The position numbers were made by a program, and so were the translations under genes. 64,000 nucleotides of DNA from Rhynchosporium graminicola (taxonomy: Eukaryota; Ascomycota; Leotiomycetes; Helotiales; Ploettnerulaceae): the NCBI GenBank assembly GCA_900074885.1, contig FJUW01000029.1, forward strand, positions 124,001-188,000. Reading direction: 5' to 3'. Below are positions 47,000 to 57,382 of this stretch, in pieces. Positions within the stretch are counted from its first letter, which is position 1; every line of letters begins with the position of its first letter. The notes below the pieces were generated by a model. The model ran no database searches, was not told the DNA's origin, and saw nothing but the letters and a program-made list of their open reading frames with translations.

Positions 47000-47554
47000 T
47001 TCGTTCAATATGACTATAGTCACAAAGATGAGATAATCAAAACTTCAATAACTACATGAGCGGGTACCGCTGAACTTGCAGGAATTTAGCTCGAGGATCG
47101 CCAAGGCCAATTGCAAGCAAGCTTATTAAGAAGCTTAAACAGAGCTAGGCCCGACACGCAGAATGAACTCGACCATTCGCTACCAATCGCTTCTTAGCGC
47201 AGGCGATTGAGATCTGCAGGCATGCTGGGCAATTGCTCTGGACTTTAAGGAGTGAAGAAGAGGAGGTGAGAACAACTACGAGTTTCCGCGGCGACAAGCA
47301 GGATTTTGCGAGATGTAGAGAGATCTAGTGTTCGGGTGCTTTTGTTTCCATATAGTCATGAATACTTGACCCTCACTTTAAAAAGACCACTGACCTACAT
47401 ACTATAAGCTTCACAAGCGTAGGCGCTGGAGGCCTCATCTTTGGGAAGGAGAGTTTGTCTATATGCATTGGAAGAAAAAATTTCGGGTAGATGACTAAAT
47501 GTGCCCTAGAATGCAGAACAACATTTTCCATCGCACCAGTCAGGTCTCAATCTT
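47000..47554. other. Intergenic upstream of the LtrA-like gene
   Basis: About 555 bases that should hold the LtrA-like promoter and the ALG10 terminator. No motif stands out. Confidence 0.35.
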
Positions 47555-49564
47555 CTACCACATAAAACGCTGTACATTTCCCGGTTCCTGCTTCCACTCA
47601 AATCCTCTGTACAGGAACAAATACCCCGTGACAGCATTGATACCAAGAAACCATATAGATTCAAGCCAGAGTCTGTAATCATGTCTTTGCCATCCCCAGA
47701 TTTTGATCCACGAGGTGGCTGAAGCAGCAATATCACCTTCCCCCCTGCCGTTTGCTATTTTAGGAGGCGATTGGAGCGTCGGAAGTGAAGGCATGTTTAA
47801 TCGGCAGATGACCCATGGAATGATGAAGTATCGTGGCTCAACGAGTGGTGCTGTAATGAGCGAAAGCGCGGTTGTGGCGAGGAGAATCAGAACAAATGAA
47901 GTTGTTGGTCCTTCTGACTCGGTGAACGCTATGTTCTGGCTTCCTTTTTCATCATCATGGTCCTTTGAAGAATTATTTGGCTTAAGGGTAGCTGAAACTT
48001 TTAGAGTTTGGGAGCATAGTGTCAAGTAGACCAAATATCCGCATATTAAATACACTGGCGCGAGTACATATCGGACCAGATGATGCTTTAAAATGGTGTA
48101 CCGGAATACGTAGAACATGTAATGTCTGTTGTCTGCCAGAGTGAATGGATGGATGATTGTATTGAATTTGATGATGAGAAGCGTCGCTGCCAGCGCAAGA
48201 CCGAGGTAAGTTGTAACTAGCAGGTACTGCCGAACTAGACGAGGGAATAGTGGCAGTCGGAGGAGGCTGTAAAGTCGATGTAGAAAGGTGATTCCAACAG
48301 GAACGATGAGTGGAGCCGAGAAGAAAGTCATGAATGGCCAGATGTAGAGCATCTGAGGTAAGTGAATAGTGGCCACGTGATTTGCCTTGTCTCCTGCTGA
48401 GTTTAGCAGATGTCTGTGAAGCAAAGGAGTCAACCTACCAAGCACAACTCCACCATTCCAGACGACAAAGACAATAAAAGAGACTAGTAGCCCAATGTAC
48501 GGCCAAAGTCGACCAATGAGAAGAAGGGGCCGAAACAGGGCCGCAAGCGCAATACTGACTGCACACAGAATGAAATCTAGATGGCATAAGTGGGTAGTAC
48601 AAAGTGTCTGAGAACTACGAACCGTGGACGCCTGCATCTTTTAGTGATACATCATGGATATCCCCTCGGCTGTATTTGTTGAAGTAGAAAACACAGATAT
48701 CTTTCCAGGCATAGGGCATACTTCCTGGACTGTGTTCGGGAATTCGACTCGCATCAATGGTTCGTACCAATTCCAATGCGCCCAGGAATACGGAGACCCA
48801 GAATATGTTAGTTTGTCTCATCCAGAGAGCAACTATACCGGTCGGATACAGCCAGATCAGTCCTTGCGAGGTGTTCTGATATGCCCCCTTCCTTTCCAAA
48901 TATAGTCGATACACTCGAAGAACAATACAGGTTGACAAAACGTCGGTGTAAAATAGACCAGAGAAGAAGAAGAGTAGAGGGAACAACGCGATGTTGAGTG
49001 CAGTGTGTATTTCATCTAAAGTCAATTTTGAATTGCCATCTTGCCAGAGATCCATCCGAGATCTTGAAGAATGATTTCGTTGTCCTGGTGATCCCCGACT
49101 TCTGGCTCGGATGATCAAGGCTCGGCAGTCGCATGCATATGAGAACACCATGATCAGGGCAAACACGTTGAATGAGCGAAGTATTGCCGGTGAGCATTTT
49201 CCATATGTCGATAGTTTAGCATACAAAGTCGAGACGATATAGCTTTCAAAAGTCAGAAGGTTGCTGCCACACATAGAAACTCCACTTACAGTCCTGGAGG
49301 AGTGGTGAGTTTGGGATCCCAGATATCATATCTCTCTTTGCAATAAGCCTGAGCCTGTGGTATATGAAAGATTTCGTCCTGGGAGAAACAAAACAGTCAG
49401 CGATAAGTACGCTTGTACGATATGACTAAACAAACCAGATATGGTTGTCGGACGGTACTGGTCACATGACCGAGCCAAAACTTAGCCAGGGTATACAATG
49501 CTACATATGCAACCAGCACAGGGACTTGAAATGATTTGAGCATTCTGAGCGGAGATAGTGGCAT
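47555..49564 (-). CDS. ALG10: Dol-P-Glc alpha-1,2-glucosyltransferase ALG10/DIE2
   Basis: Minus-strand exons 49564-49436, 49378-49290, 49242-48623, 48576-48439 and 48393-47555 sum to 605 codons (604 aa). ALG10 adds the third and last glucose to the dolichol-linked N-glycan precursor in the ER lumen. Diagnostic features are the first luminal loop [15 protein letters not shown]...[46 protein letters not shown], and the C-terminal [18 protein letters not shown] and [11 protein letters not shown], with about 12 hydrophobic helices between. Intron 4 (48440-48392 region) is 45 nt and in frame, so its retention would insert 15 residues; splicing restores VVLGDKANHV. An upstream in-frame ATG at 49642 would add 26 residues. 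The protein is slightly long because of a polar loop ([13 protein letters not shown]). Confidence 0.94.
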
Positions 49565-50219
49565 GTCTAGTATGATCAGCGAGCCTGCAATCCAAGCGAC
49601 GGCTTTGTTCGCCCATGGCAATGATATTGTCGAGGCTAGCATCGTGAAAAGAACACCTGGCGCATTGAAGTAAGTACTGGAGACTGCGTCAATTGCCAGG
49701 CCGCTAATACGCGTGCTTCGGTTGCTAGGTAAGATTCAAGTTGTCATCGAAGTGAAAGTGAATGTTATCGTGAGATCTGGTTCATCCCGACTTTGACTGA
49801 AGATGAAGACTGAGGAGGTCTCCAACACTTCATTGGGTGAAAAGTCATAGCCAATAAAGGAACCAGTTCTTGCTGATTAAGCATCACCACCCATCACCCA
49901 GCACCCACCATTTTTTCACAATCTCAACTCCTAGTCTATAACTCGGTTGATATTGGTTTCTACACCAGGTGTACTGATTCAGATCTATTCTTCTCCTGAG
50001 GAGGTGATATTGGTGGTTTGCTATGACGCAAAGATTCTCACGCCCACGCCACACATTGCCGGGTTCGTTTTCCAGCAGGAAAGAGACTGTATATCTCCAT
50101 ACCGTTATACAAGTACAGAGAGCATGGCAGATACAACTTCAAGAGTTCAGATCCCCGACGCCCCGTAGAATCTTCCACCTCACGGAATTGAAATATCCTC
50201 TGCGTTGAAAAACAGTCAT
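49565..50219. other. Intergenic
   Basis: About 650 bases between ALG10 and the next minus-strand gene. A CACC-rich stretch lies near 49885-49910 (caccacccatcacccagcaccc). Short frames at 49947-50208 (+) have no domain. Confidence 0.35.
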
Positions 50220-51053
50220 TTAGCTGGGTGAAAATACACCATGTTCCCCTATTGAGTCTGGAAATGACCGCACTCCGCACATATAACACCAGTTTTCCTC
50301 TTCACAGAATATGGCGTCGTATTCTGTAATCAATGATGAAATCAACAAGTGACGGAAACTGCTGAACGGCATTTTATTTGGAGCGCTTTCAATATCCCCA
50401 GTACTCCGGAATGGCCCCTGGTGTTCCAGTATATTCTGCTTAATTTCCCATCTTCTTCGCCGAGTTTGGATGTCCTGACGCCATTGATCCCTCCAAAGTG
50501 TCGTTGTATCAATAATCTGCAGAAGGGTTTTCATTCCGTGTTCATCACGCAGATTAAGGGCATCACCCCGGTCCCACAGCGTAATACAAAATCCTCCCCT
50601 TTCTCTGAGCATGCCATATATTTTGAGATTCTTCCCGCGTTGATTGAAAAGATCCATCGCTATGCTATTGTGCAAGGTATGAGGTTCACCCTGTACAACC
50701 ATTTCTTTTCTGATCCAGCTCTTAATCTCGTCTCGGATCGGACCACAGGTTGAGGCTAGTGGATGTATTATCGTGTCGCAGTCTGATAGTCCCAATTCCG
50801 ACGATGTTCCGCCATCCTTGTACTCGAGGCCAAGTTTGAATTTGATGAGGTGTGGACTGTACAGGATAAGACGGTAAATCTTCCAGCGAATTTCCAAAGG
50901 AAGAGAATTCAAGGGATCCCGAATATTTGGCGTAGTCATGGTAGTCCTTTTCTCACAATCTGGGGCAGCATGGTTGAAGTATTTCGGAGACATTTTGTTT
51001 TCGTTTGAGAACTGTTGATGCAGCGGATGAGCTCGGAGGATTTTCAGGAGCAT
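50220..51053 (-). CDS. F-box/2EXR-like fungal protein of unknown function
   Basis: One uninterrupted frame of 278 codons (277 aa) from ATG 51053; later in-frame ATGs (MSPKYF, MTTPNIRDP) are possible starts. Residues about 43-70 (DPLNSLPLEIRWKIYRLILY) have the LPxEIRxxIYxxxL pattern that opens fungal F-box-like or 2EXR proteins. A surface-type segment follows (LASTCGPIRDEIKSWIRKEM), then LKIYGMLRERGGFCITLW and a Trp/Arg-rich helix (WRDQWRQDIQTRRRRWEIKQ). It ends in a Cys-containing tail (EEENWCYMCGVRSFPDS). No membrane or signal segment. F-box proteins recruit substrates to SCF ubiquitin ligases, but the match here is short, so that role is tentative. Confidence 0.6.
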   Translation of the reverse strand: MLLKILRAHPLHQQFSNENKMSPKYFNHAAPDCEKRTTMTTPNIRDPLNSLPLEIRWKIYRLILYSPHLIKFKLGLEYKDGGTSSELGLSDCDTIIHPLASTCGPIRDEIKSWIRKEMVVQGEPHTLHNSIAMDLFNQRGKNLKIYGMLRERGGFCITLWDRGDALNLRDEHGMKTLLQIIDTTTLWRDQWRQDIQTRRRRWEIKQNILEHQGPFRSTGDIESAPNKMPFSSFRHLLISSLITEYDAIFCEEENWCYMCGVRSFPDSIGEHGVFSPS

Positions 51054-53110
51054 TGCTTTGGGGACGCGTGAATGTGCGTCACTGTTGAATAGATCAAGCT
51101 AGCCAGAATAGTAGGGCTTGAGTTGTGATGGACTTACTGCTGGTAAGGACTAGTCGAAGCAGAGGGGAATGGTAGCCGAGGGATTGTTCCGAAGCCTTGA
51201 TACATTCCGAAGTGTACGATAAGTATTATTGAACTCACAACAATACCTACTGTCGGATAATATTTAAGACTTTGTCAATTAGATTGAACCATCTCATTAT
51301 CAAGGGGACAAAGTAGACCATCCTCGAACACTAAACGGCAAATGAGATCAGACGAGGGTTAAAATTACAAAACCACAACCAGGCTACACATTCCCAACTA
51401 TGAACCCATTTGGTAACTGCATTCCAACTACTAATCCTCTTACAAACTTCGCGTCAAACATCTTGCCGCGCTTTCAATGCCAGTAGCTCCTCGACATCCA
51501 TTGAAATATCGTACCTGATCCTGTCAGTTTCAAGCCAAATAGAAAGTTTGATCTGCTTAGGCGTTCATCTCTTCGCTTGTAAGCTTTGTGCTTTCATCCT
51601 CAACTTTATATGTTGCAACATTTTTGTTCGCGGAAATCCTAGATTGTGTCAGAAAATGTGCGTTACGAGCTTGGAATGGACAGAGCAAACCATTTCGCCC
51701 ATTAATATTATACGCAAAGCGGGAAGCTGCTGACCCAGCTCTAGTGACTCGAGGTAGCCGAATATCATTGTATACCGCTAGACCTTCCTTGATGTCTCCT
51801 CAAAAATATCTCATGCTGAAAATTACACTTAAAGCTCCGGCATCCTCGATTGTCATGTAAGCCCCCTGGCTATGATGAGGCATCATCTAGTACGGAATAT
51901 GTCTTTTATGGCCGTGCAGAGACCTCTGATCGCACCACCAATGACACCCACGCTTAATGATCTCCAACTGCCTTGTTCCATGGAGCCCATTTGTCACAAT
52001 TTGTGGTCTTCGAATTTGAATTTGATTTCCTTCTCAAAACAAAGAGCATGAAAAAAACGAATCGAAGAAAATAGATGAGTGCAAACATACAGTGCATCTA
52101 ATCGCCTAGATGGTCATATGGACAATAAAATCACTACATGAAAGATCAGCTATACCGACTAAACGCGGTTTGAAGCGGATAGATACCAAGAGAATCTGAA
52201 ATTAGGCAAGATCGTTCCGGACTTCATCGGTATCGAAGAGATTGATAGTGAGCAGCTGTGCCCCTCACTTGGACCAATATCATCTGGAGATAACGCCCGG
52301 ACGTAAATGCGGAAGCGACTTGAACTATTACGGCAGACTTGTGAGCAACGTACTGACTGAGTTGGGTTGTCGCCTCAATTCAGAGGTAAAAGTCACGTGC
52401 TAGATCGGATTATACTTGAAGCGCTGCTTTCTGATTGATTAAAGTTTCTACTAACCCGAAACTCGAAATCCAGAAACTTTATTCGTTATAAGCTTAATTT
52501 CAGTAGGTCAAGGTGTATACTTATGAACGACTATATCTACTTTATGCCTACGTTATAATAATCTCAGTACGGATAACTAGTACTTAGCTTAAGTCCAGAT
52601 TTAGTGTATTCAACCTGACTCAAGCCTATTAGGGTATCATTTGAGTTATAATCACTGCGATGCTCAGGAGTGCCACTTCCGTAAATGGCAACAGAAATGA
52701 ACGAAAGTACCACTATCCGAAAGACTTCACCTTAATCCTGCCCTGGTATGGTTCGTAATATCGAAAGTGAGTTTTGATGAAACAATCATTCTTCTGTAAA
52801 ACTAGGTAAGTCTTCCATAGAAATTTGAGTTCATGCAATATCAATATCGCACCCCGCTTAGCGAGTTTCATTACTTCGCAACATACCCTTAGGCACAGGA
52901 TGAACAGCGATTATTCTTTCCATATCATTCATGACATGAGCTAAATTAATCGCATCATCTTTTGGCATCCCGAAATCATCTTTCAGCACCGGTTCAAACA
53001 GGCACTAACGTGTATTCATAGACCCCAAGTCTGTCTCTTTATAAATTGGATCGAGAACTCTATTTGGTGTCAGAGGGTAAAGTGACCGGCTGCAATTGTG
53101 CTAACTAAAA
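51054..53110. other. Gene-poor interval of about 2 kb
   Basis: Overlapping frames at 51410-51860 (+) read partly like protein (PLILYAKREAADPALVTRGS) but have no ATG in frame or recognised domain. The rest contains no ORF of note. Confidence 0.35.
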
Positions 53111-53433
53111 ATGAAGGATACGAATATAGAATATCGCCATCTCAGCTCCTCTCCTTCAGACTGCAGAAATGATATACATGCGATCGCTCACTTGTCTAAC
53201 GAAGCTGAATGTGTTAAATGTAAATCCATTCGAGAACATACAGGCTTACAAGACGGCGAGGAAAAGCTAGGTGAGTCTTTGCTACGCTTATGTCAAAGCC
53301 CCCGTGTCTGATTGCTGCATGAATTCCAGAATTTCTCAGCCGTATTATCTTCCTCGTTATTACTTTCCCTCATCGGGTGTTCTCAATCAAGAGCCCCTCA
53401 CTTCTCCGGGGGGTAAACAACTATCCGATCTAA
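53111..53433 (+). CDS. Small two-exon ORF with one membrane helix
   Basis: Exons 53111-53270 and 53330-53433 (GTGAGT donor, CCAG acceptor) sum to 88 codons (87 aa). An acidic, Ser-rich N-terminus (EYRHLSSSPSDCRNDIHAI, with CVKCKS) precedes EEKLEFLSRIIFLVITF, a likely single transmembrane helix, and a short tail. This layout resembles the N-terminus of small type II fungal membrane proteins such as UstYa-like proteins, but the catalytic part is absent, so it may be truncated. Its 3' end overlaps the last codons of the convergent GH43 gene by about 36 bp. Weak evidence overall. Confidence 0.35.
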
Positions 53434-55359
53434 ATCCGCACCTTTGTAATCAAAGCCGTTCCACAATCCCCGGACCGTGATACTATTATTTCTGCCTTTC
53501 TCCAGTTTCAACTGTAGTGGAGTGGATAAGATTACGCCTTTATGGGTGGCGCGCTGGTAAAGTGTGTGAACATTCGAGGTATCGTTGTTAACAACCACAC
53601 TTGAGATGCGGCGTAACTGCCAAGCGCCACCGATACGATCGGGTGACCCTCCGGCTATCAATACATTAGCATTTTGCGAAAGAGAGTAGGTTGAGCTGGA
53701 TCAACGTCCGAGGTATGAACAGTTAAATCAGTAATTGTGAAAACTCACGTTGGTCACCGAATCCCATGCCATCTGTATCTGGACAAGGTTTTAGCGAATG
53801 CTCTCCGATGTGCGGTCTCAACATACTCTGGGAGTAGAACGAAACCCATTGATGTTTGCCCGTGCCCTCGACTCCTTCGAACATGACACTGCTGTCATTA
53901 CCGTATATTCCAGTGACGATAACGCTACCACTTGCAAAGTTCTGTTCCCACTTTAGCCTGTAAGCTCCTCTACGCAGACAAATCGCTGGCTTACAGCTTC
54001 TTGCTTGTAGGCATCTCCAGTAACCACTGCATCCTTTCCGTAGTAAGTCTTTCCTTCAATGCCTTTGTATTCTCCTGTTTTGCTGTAATCTTGTCAGTCA
54101 CAAATCGCATTCCACGAAATGCGAGGCGATTGAAATAACAAAGAAACTTACACGTTCAAGTCATAAACATCATACCAGACCACTTCTAATGTATTTTTCC
54201 GGTCATCGATCTCAATCGGTAGCCAGATGTATCTACTTTCCCACAGGGAGTTGGAATCCCACTGCATGGTTCAAACGATTAGCATAAGTCGAGTGCTATG
54301 ACACTCGGGCACTTTTGTACCTGATCACCCAAGTAAAGATAGGTGGTCTTCTTAGTCCCCTTAATACGTAATGAGAAGCCTGACTGCGAGTTGTAAGTCC
54401 TGGTGTTGAGTGGTGACACGGTAAATGGCTGTGACCAAGGTCCGGCCAGTGAGTCAGCACGAAATGCCACGACATCTGCCGGAGGTCAACAAAATTTTAC
54501 ACCAAAATCGGCCCCCTTGTAATAGTATACTTACTGTTTGGTCTGTATCCTGTCTTATGGCTCATCAAGGCGTAGTAGCTTTTCTCCGTCTGTATGATTG
54601 TCGGAGCTTCCAAGTCATACTTATCAAATCGATGTACCACCTCATCCAAGGCCGTGAGTTCCTTGTTGAAACTTGTCAAATACACGTCTCGTCCCTCTTT
54701 CCGATCACCGTTCGAGTAGAGAGAGTATGAACGTCCATCTTTGTAATCTGTGAAGATTCCGAAATCTTGTGACCAATTCCCAAGTGGAGATGTGGCGTTT
54801 ACGAAACTGTATGGTCCTGCTATTGTTTTGGAGGTTGCGAGACCTTGAAGCAGAAGTCCATAAGTTGAGTTGTCAGCATGCCACCACAACTGAAAACAAT
54901 CATTAAATGTGTAAATCAAGGTTGGAGATAAGACGTACGTGATATTGCTCCAGCGCTTCACTATAGACAACCTTCGGTCGCTGGATAATACTTTTTGGAT
55001 CGATGTACGGATGGCCTTCAATTGGTTCTGGAAAACGCCGATTTCTTATTTGATATCCATGAAAACAGCGATCGATTCATCTCGACGCATAAAATAGGCA
55101 ATTTACCAAGCGCGAACCCATGATGTGTCCAAGTCACTAAATCCTCAGAACTGTAAACAGAGACACCACCCCCCTCTTCCTGTCCTTGAACCTTGTATTC
55201 CCCAAACCACCAAAAAGTTCCATCTTTATCGTAGATTACTCCACCGGCGTGTGCATTGACAAGATCTCCGTTCGTGTCTCTCCATCGTGCGCCTGGGACG
55301 ATGTATTTCGCTGCCGCTGAGGCCAACAGTAGGGATGTAAAGACTTTTGAGAATAACAT
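53398..55359 (-). CDS. GH43 exo-beta-1,3-galactanase-like secreted enzyme, last exon out of frame by one base
   Basis: Minus-strand exons 55359-55107, 55027-54939, 54889-54535, 54475-54321, 54261-54152, 54082-53995, 53941-53749 and 53695-53398. A signal peptide (MLFSKVFTSLLLASAAA) precedes GH43 five-blade sequence: AHAGGVIYDKDGTFWWFGEY, VSVYSSEDLVTWTHHG, DPKSIIQRPKVVYSEALEQY, HADNSTYG, GPYSFVNATSPLGNWSQDFG, YDLEAPTIIQTEKSYYALMS, then a C-terminal beta domain. This matches GH43 galactanases (subfamily 24-like), which trim beta-1,3-galactan of plant arabinogalactans. Exons sum to 1541 nt, one short of a multiple of three. At the last junction (GDQ, then STYSLSQNANVLIAGG) one base is missing next to the acceptor. 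Unless an unusual splice site is used, translation terminates early and loses about 95 residues. Confidence 0.8.
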
Positions 55360-57382
55360 AATCCCGTTATTGAGAGGTCAGCACGACCGGATCAAAAAAC
55401 ACAAGCGACAAATTAGACATGAATCAACTTATTTATACTCATGTTTGGCCGGTGGACATTATCCCGTGTCTTTATCCAAGCATTTGCCAAGTAGTTGTAC
55501 GCGGGGGAGTGCGGGGAGATATTGTTTTTATTTCTCCGTCTAGAGAATGTGAGATGTCTTACTTAACCGCACCAACAGTTCGCTGATTGTACCTAGATAA
55601 GAATCATGGCGAAAATTTTCCTCTGATGGTTACACCGAGCTGTTCGACGAATACTACAACTTTTTTGCGAGGGCATATCGGTCGCTAATGTCATTTCCTT
55701 TCGTAGCTTTCGCAAAAAGATTGGAGGAACGAATGGGTAAGCACAGGGCGACACAATATACTGTGGAAAGCCTCCGTCCGTTGGGATTTAAAGTTCTGGA
55801 AATGATCCGGGATATCTCGCTTGTGTGGCCCATCAAGCGAAGCGAGGTTTTCTAAACAAACAAACACTAGAACTACCTACTTACCACAAACGAACCGTGA
55901 TTAAGAGGCGTAAATTATCCAGCAACACAAACAAGTCTAATTTTAAAGAAAAGCGATATCACGTCCTTACAAGACGAACACTTAAAGAGAATAAAACTGT
56001 ATGCAGAAGAACCACCAAACTTAATTCGACTAGCTAGCCCCGATCATGTCATTACTGGTCTTTCAGGGTTCTTTCAATTTGTAGCTTTTCCATCTCTTTG
56101 AACCGAGATCCGAAGTCTGTCTCCAATTGCCCGACCGGCCTCCACCAGACTCTTCACTCTTGGGTCGGCTCTTGTGTAAGTCTGTCCCTCAGAAAATCTC
56201 CATCAGGCCCACCCTCAGCTGCTACCACTGCAATCCACCCAATCCACCAATCCCCAATACCTCTCCATCTCTGTATCCGATGGATACGATGGATACGATG
56301 ATTAGTATAATACTCACAGACTTGCTTTCATCGTACCTTCGACGCACCTGACGGTAATGAACTGCCATCGGAAGCAGTAGAAGGATGAGCGCAATTGTAG
56401 GAGGCATTCGTGTCCCTCTGACCATTGCCCCCATCCCTTAGCTTGCAAAAAAACCGAGTAATCTGCGCCACGAACAAAAACTGCAAATAAATACAAGGAG
56501 ATCCAAGGCGATTGGTTCCAGCGCGAGCAATTCCGGCAAAAATTGACAAAAACAGGTAACGACGATTAAAAAAAAAGCAAGAAAATCATACAAACAGAAG
56601 AAGCCTGAACATGAAAATCGACCAATACGCCTTTCCGATCCTCCTTGCTTACATTCCCTATGATTTAAACCTGTATTCCGTAATCCGTAATCCGTAACCC
56701 GTGTTACTCATCCCAACCCATATTCGTCCTGACGCCCCGCTGGGCATTCCAATCCCATATTCATATCAAACAATATATTTTCGTCCCATCTCATATTTCC
56801 TATCTTCAGCCAAAGATATCAATTACACCTTACTCCTGTATTCCTGGCCATCAAATCAGATGGTCTGATGCCATTTCCATGAAATGTTACATGATCTCGA
56901 TGTTTTTCCCAAGTTCTTTTTGCGTTCCTGGGATATAAATCTCAGCTTCTGGAAGGGCAGAGTGTCTCCATATCCTAGAGCTCCATGCCACTGGCGATTG
57001 ACTGGTGAATGTGGTTGAGTAGATTTCCCATTGGAGGACGACCGATAGCAAATGTTTTTTTTGGTGTTGAAGGCGTAGAGTGAAAGAAAAACGAGGTACA
57101 AACATACATGACAGGAACAAAAAAGGTTGATAGCGCACGCATATGTACCAAAAATGATGGGATGGTTCAGGAGCGAAGAACCCGAATGTCGTCGAAGAGT
57201 CAAGGTGGAGTCGGAAGCTTGCTTGCAAACGGCGACCCGTACCACCAGTACTTGTTTGTTGACTCTCTCTCGCGTGACGTTCTTGGCTTTCTCTCGACTC
57301 TCCATCCCTGCGTGACTCGGTAAGTGCGTCAAAAAGACAGTGAATCCTCCGTGGATAATTTCTCCTCCTTCGATCCTGTTCC
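55360..57382. other. Intergenic, about 2 kb
   Basis: Holds the GH43 promoter and the 3' flank of the VIB-1-like gene. A short ccaatccacc-type and gatggatac-type simple repeat lies at 56228-56300. Frames at 56856-57386 (-) directly follow the regulator's stop and probably lie in its 3' UTR. Confidence 0.4.

Noticed and set aside
56228..56300. Short ccaatccacc and gatggatac repeats
   Set aside because: Too short and imperfect to count as a functional array; ordinary simple sequence.
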